From Streptomyces sp. NBC_01304 (GTDB lineage Bacteria; Actinomycetota; Actinomycetes; Streptomycetales; Streptomycetaceae), in the NCBI RefSeq assembly GCF_035975855.1, contig NZ_CP109055.1, positions 4,588,001 to 4,652,000 of the forward strand: DNA of 64,000 bases, given 5' to 3'. Positions 62,446-64,000 of the stretch are shown piece after piece. The notes under the pieces were generated by a model that was given only the letters and a program-made list of their open reading frames with translations, searched no databases and was not told the DNA's origin. Made by a program: the position numbers and the translations under genes. Each line of letters starts with the position of its first letter. Position 1 is the stretch's first letter.

Positions 62446-64000
62446 TCAGTGGAAGAAGTGCCGAGTCCCCGTGAAGTACATCGTCACGCCCGCCTTCTTC
62501 GCCGCCTCGACCACCAGCTCGTCGCGGACCGAACCGCCGGGCTGGACCACGGCCTTGACCCCGGCGTTCGCGAGGATCTCGAAGCCGTCGGGGAAGGGGA
62601 AGAACGCGTCGGAGGACGCGTACGAACCCCGGGCCCGCTCCTCGCCCGCCCGCTCGACCGCGAGCTTCGCGGAGTCCACGCGGTTGACCTGGCCCATGCC
62701 GACGCCGACCGAGGCGCCGTCCTTGGCGAGCAGGATCGCGTTGGACTTGACCGCGCGGCAGGCCTTCCAGGAGAAGGCGAGTTCGCGCAGCTCCTCGGCG
62801 GACAGGGCCTCGCCGGTCGCCAGCGTCCAGTTCGCCGGGTCGTCGCCCTCGGCCTGGAAGAGGTCGGTGTGCTGGACGACCGCGCCGCCGGAGAGGAACT
62901 TCACGTCGCCCGGCTGGGTCGGGGAGCCCTCGACCTTGAGGACGCGGATGTTCTTCTTCTTGGCGAGGATCTCGACCGCGCCGTCCTCGTACGACGGTGC
63001 CGCGATGACCTCCGTGAAGATCTCCGCGACCTGCTCGGCCATGGCCACGCTGACCTCGCGGTTGACCGCGATCACGCCGCCGAACGCGGACAGCGGGTCG
63101 CAGGCGTGCGCCTTGCGGTGCGCCTCTGCGACGTCCCCGGCGATCGCGATGCCGCACGGGTTGGCGTGCTTGATGATCGCCACACAGGGCTCGTCGTGAT
63201 CGAAGGCGGCGCGGCGCGCGGCCTCGGTGTCCACGTAGTTGTTGAAGGACATCTCCTTGCCGTGCAGCTGCTCGGCGTTGGCGAGCCCGCCCGGCTGGCC
63301 GTTCACGTACAGCGCCGCGGCCTGGTGCGGGTTCTCGCCGTAGCGCAGCGTGGACTTGCGCTCCAGCGTCTCGCCGACGAACTCGGCGAGACCGTTGTAG
63401 TCGTCCTCCGGCGCATAGGCGTTGGTGAACCAGGAGGCCACGGCGGTGTCGTACGCGGCGGTGTGCTGGAAGGCCTCCGCCGCCAGGCGCTTGCGGGCCG
63501 CGAGGCCGAAGCCGCCGCCCTTGACCGCCGCGAGGACGTCCGCGTACCGCTTCGGGCTGGTGACGACCGCCACCGACGGGTGGTTCTTGGCGGCGGCGCG
63601 CACCATCGACGGGCCGCCGATGTCGATCTGCTCGACGCACTCGTCGGGGGTGGCCCCCGACTGCACGGTCTCCTTGAAGGGGTAGAGGTTCACGACGACG
63701 AGGTCGAAGGGCTCCACGCCCAGCTCGGCGAGCTGCCTCTGGTGATCCTCCAGACGCAGGTCGGCGAGGATGCCCGCGTGCACCTTCGGGTGCAGCGTCT
63801 TCACGCGGCCGTCGAGGCACTCCGGGAATCCGGTCAGCTCCTCGACCTTGGTGACGGGCACGCCCGCCGCGGCGATCTTCGAGGCGGTCGACCCGGTCGA
63901 GACCAGCGAGACGCCCGCCTCGTGCAGCCCACGGGCCAGCTCTTCCAGGCCGGTCTTGTCATAGACGCTGACGAGAGCCCGACGGATGGGGCGGGTCTGT
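62446..64000 (-). CDS. purH: Bifunctional AICAR transformylase/IMP cyclohydrolase (partial at right edge)
   Basis: About 518 codons visible; the N-terminal few residues lie beyond the window. Reading from the right edge: [41 protein letters not shown] (MGS-like IMP cyclohydrolase part), [16 protein letters not shown], then the AICARFT part with [29 protein letters not shown] and KHANPCGIA, ending FTGTRHFFH. It catalyses the last two steps of IMP synthesis, using 10-formyl-THF. AICAR, its substrate, is the precursor of ZTP, the ligand of the glyA riboswitch in this window. Confidence 0.96.
   Translation of the reverse strand, partial: QTRPIRRALVSVYDKTGLEELARGLHEAGVSLVSTGSTASKIAAAGVPVTKVEELTGFPECLDGRVKTLHPKVHAGILADLRLEDHQRQLAELGVEPFDLVVVNLYPFKETVQSGATPDECVEQIDIGGPSMVRAAAKNHPSVAVVTSPKRYADVLAAVKGGGFGLAARKRLAAEAFQHTAAYDTAVASWFTNAYAPEDDYNGLAEFVGETLERKSTLRYGENPHQAAALYVNGQPGGLANAEQLHGKEMSFNNYVDTEAARRAAFDHDEPCVAIIKHANPCGIAIAGDVAEAHRKAHACDPLSAFGGVIAVNREVSVAMAEQVAEIFTEVIAAPSYEDGAVEILAKKKNIRVLKVEGSPTQPGDVKFLSGGAVVQHTDLFQAEGDDPANWTLATGEALSAEELRELAFSWKACRAVKSNAILLAKDGASVGVGMGQVNRVDSAKLAVERAGEERARGSYASSDAFFPFPDGFEILANAGVKAVVQPGGSVRDELVVEAAKKAGVTMYFTGTRHFFH

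Overview
The window is a gene-dense, very GC-rich chromosomal segment with strong third-position GC bias, frequent GTG starts, 4-nt start/stop overlaps and many secreted or lipoprotein products. These traits, and the families present (ECF sigma, MocR, MMPL, WXG100-like, HTH-DUF2690, DUF3017 next to folD), point to Streptomyces or a very close relative. From memory, the gene order glyA, trpS, dprE1/dprE2-like, YihY, SCO4848-like, D-Ala-D-Ala carboxypeptidase on one side and mdh, folD, purH on the other resembles the SCO4814-SCO4850 part of the S. coelicolor core chromosome, read in reverse. That comparison is inference, because no search was run.

Layout. 1-7.6 kb: end of a DUF4132 gene, a MarR/MFS divergent pair with a palindromic operator, an MMPL exporter, an OmpR-type two-component system and an anti-sigma-like ATPase. 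7.7-16 kb: metallophosphoesterase, SCO4848-like protein, carboxypeptidase, then a cell-envelope block (YihY, GtrA, UbiA-type phosphoribosyltransferase, PAP2, DprE1, DprE2) that looks like a complete decaprenylphosphoryl-arabinose-type pathway. 16-24 kb: 2'-5' RNA ligase-like protein, trpS, an ECF sigma/anti-sigma operon with two secreted paralogues, glyA under a ZTP riboswitch, and rocD. 24-31.7 kb: glutathionylspermidine-synthase-like pair, DMT transporter, a MITE-like element, DUF6069/AraC, MocR/carboxymuconolactone decarboxylase, a decayed decarboxylase copy and a PEP-mutase-like enzyme. 31.9-34.9 kb: a four-gene type VII secretion cargo cluster without the secretion machine. 34.9-35.5 kb: a non-coding repeat region with a roughly 335-bp near-palindrome.

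35.5-42.9 kb: a choline-to-glycine-betaine operon (aldehyde dehydrogenase, GMC oxidoreductase, OpuA-type ABC transporter with a tandem-fused permease). 43-46.2 kb: lipoprotein, proline-rich membrane protein and mdh. 46.4-51.7 kb: four paralogous HTH-transmembrane proteins with DUF2690 or peptidoglycan-binding ectodomains, interleaved with two small secreted proteins. 51.8-53.2 kb: DUF3017 and folD. 53.4-62.4 kb: RDD protein, FHA protein, three Ser/Thr kinases (two with atypical catalytic motifs and an extracellular I36-like domain), an M23 peptidase carrying the same kind of domain, a small secreted protein and a frameshifted secreted-protein gene. 62.4-64 kb: purH, cut by the window edge.

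Functionally the window mixes one-carbon and purine metabolism (glyA, folD, purH, with ZTP sensing at glyA), osmoprotection, and several envelope-sensing modules: the HTH-TM-PG-binding array, the kinase-I36 cluster, the ECF/anti-sigma operon and the two-component system. The most unusual items are the kinase-I36/FHA cluster, the HTH-TM array, the DprE-type pathway with Ala at the benzothiazinone-target position, the long inverted repeat at 35.05-35.38 kb and the MITE-like element whose CTAG repeats supply both flanking stop codons.
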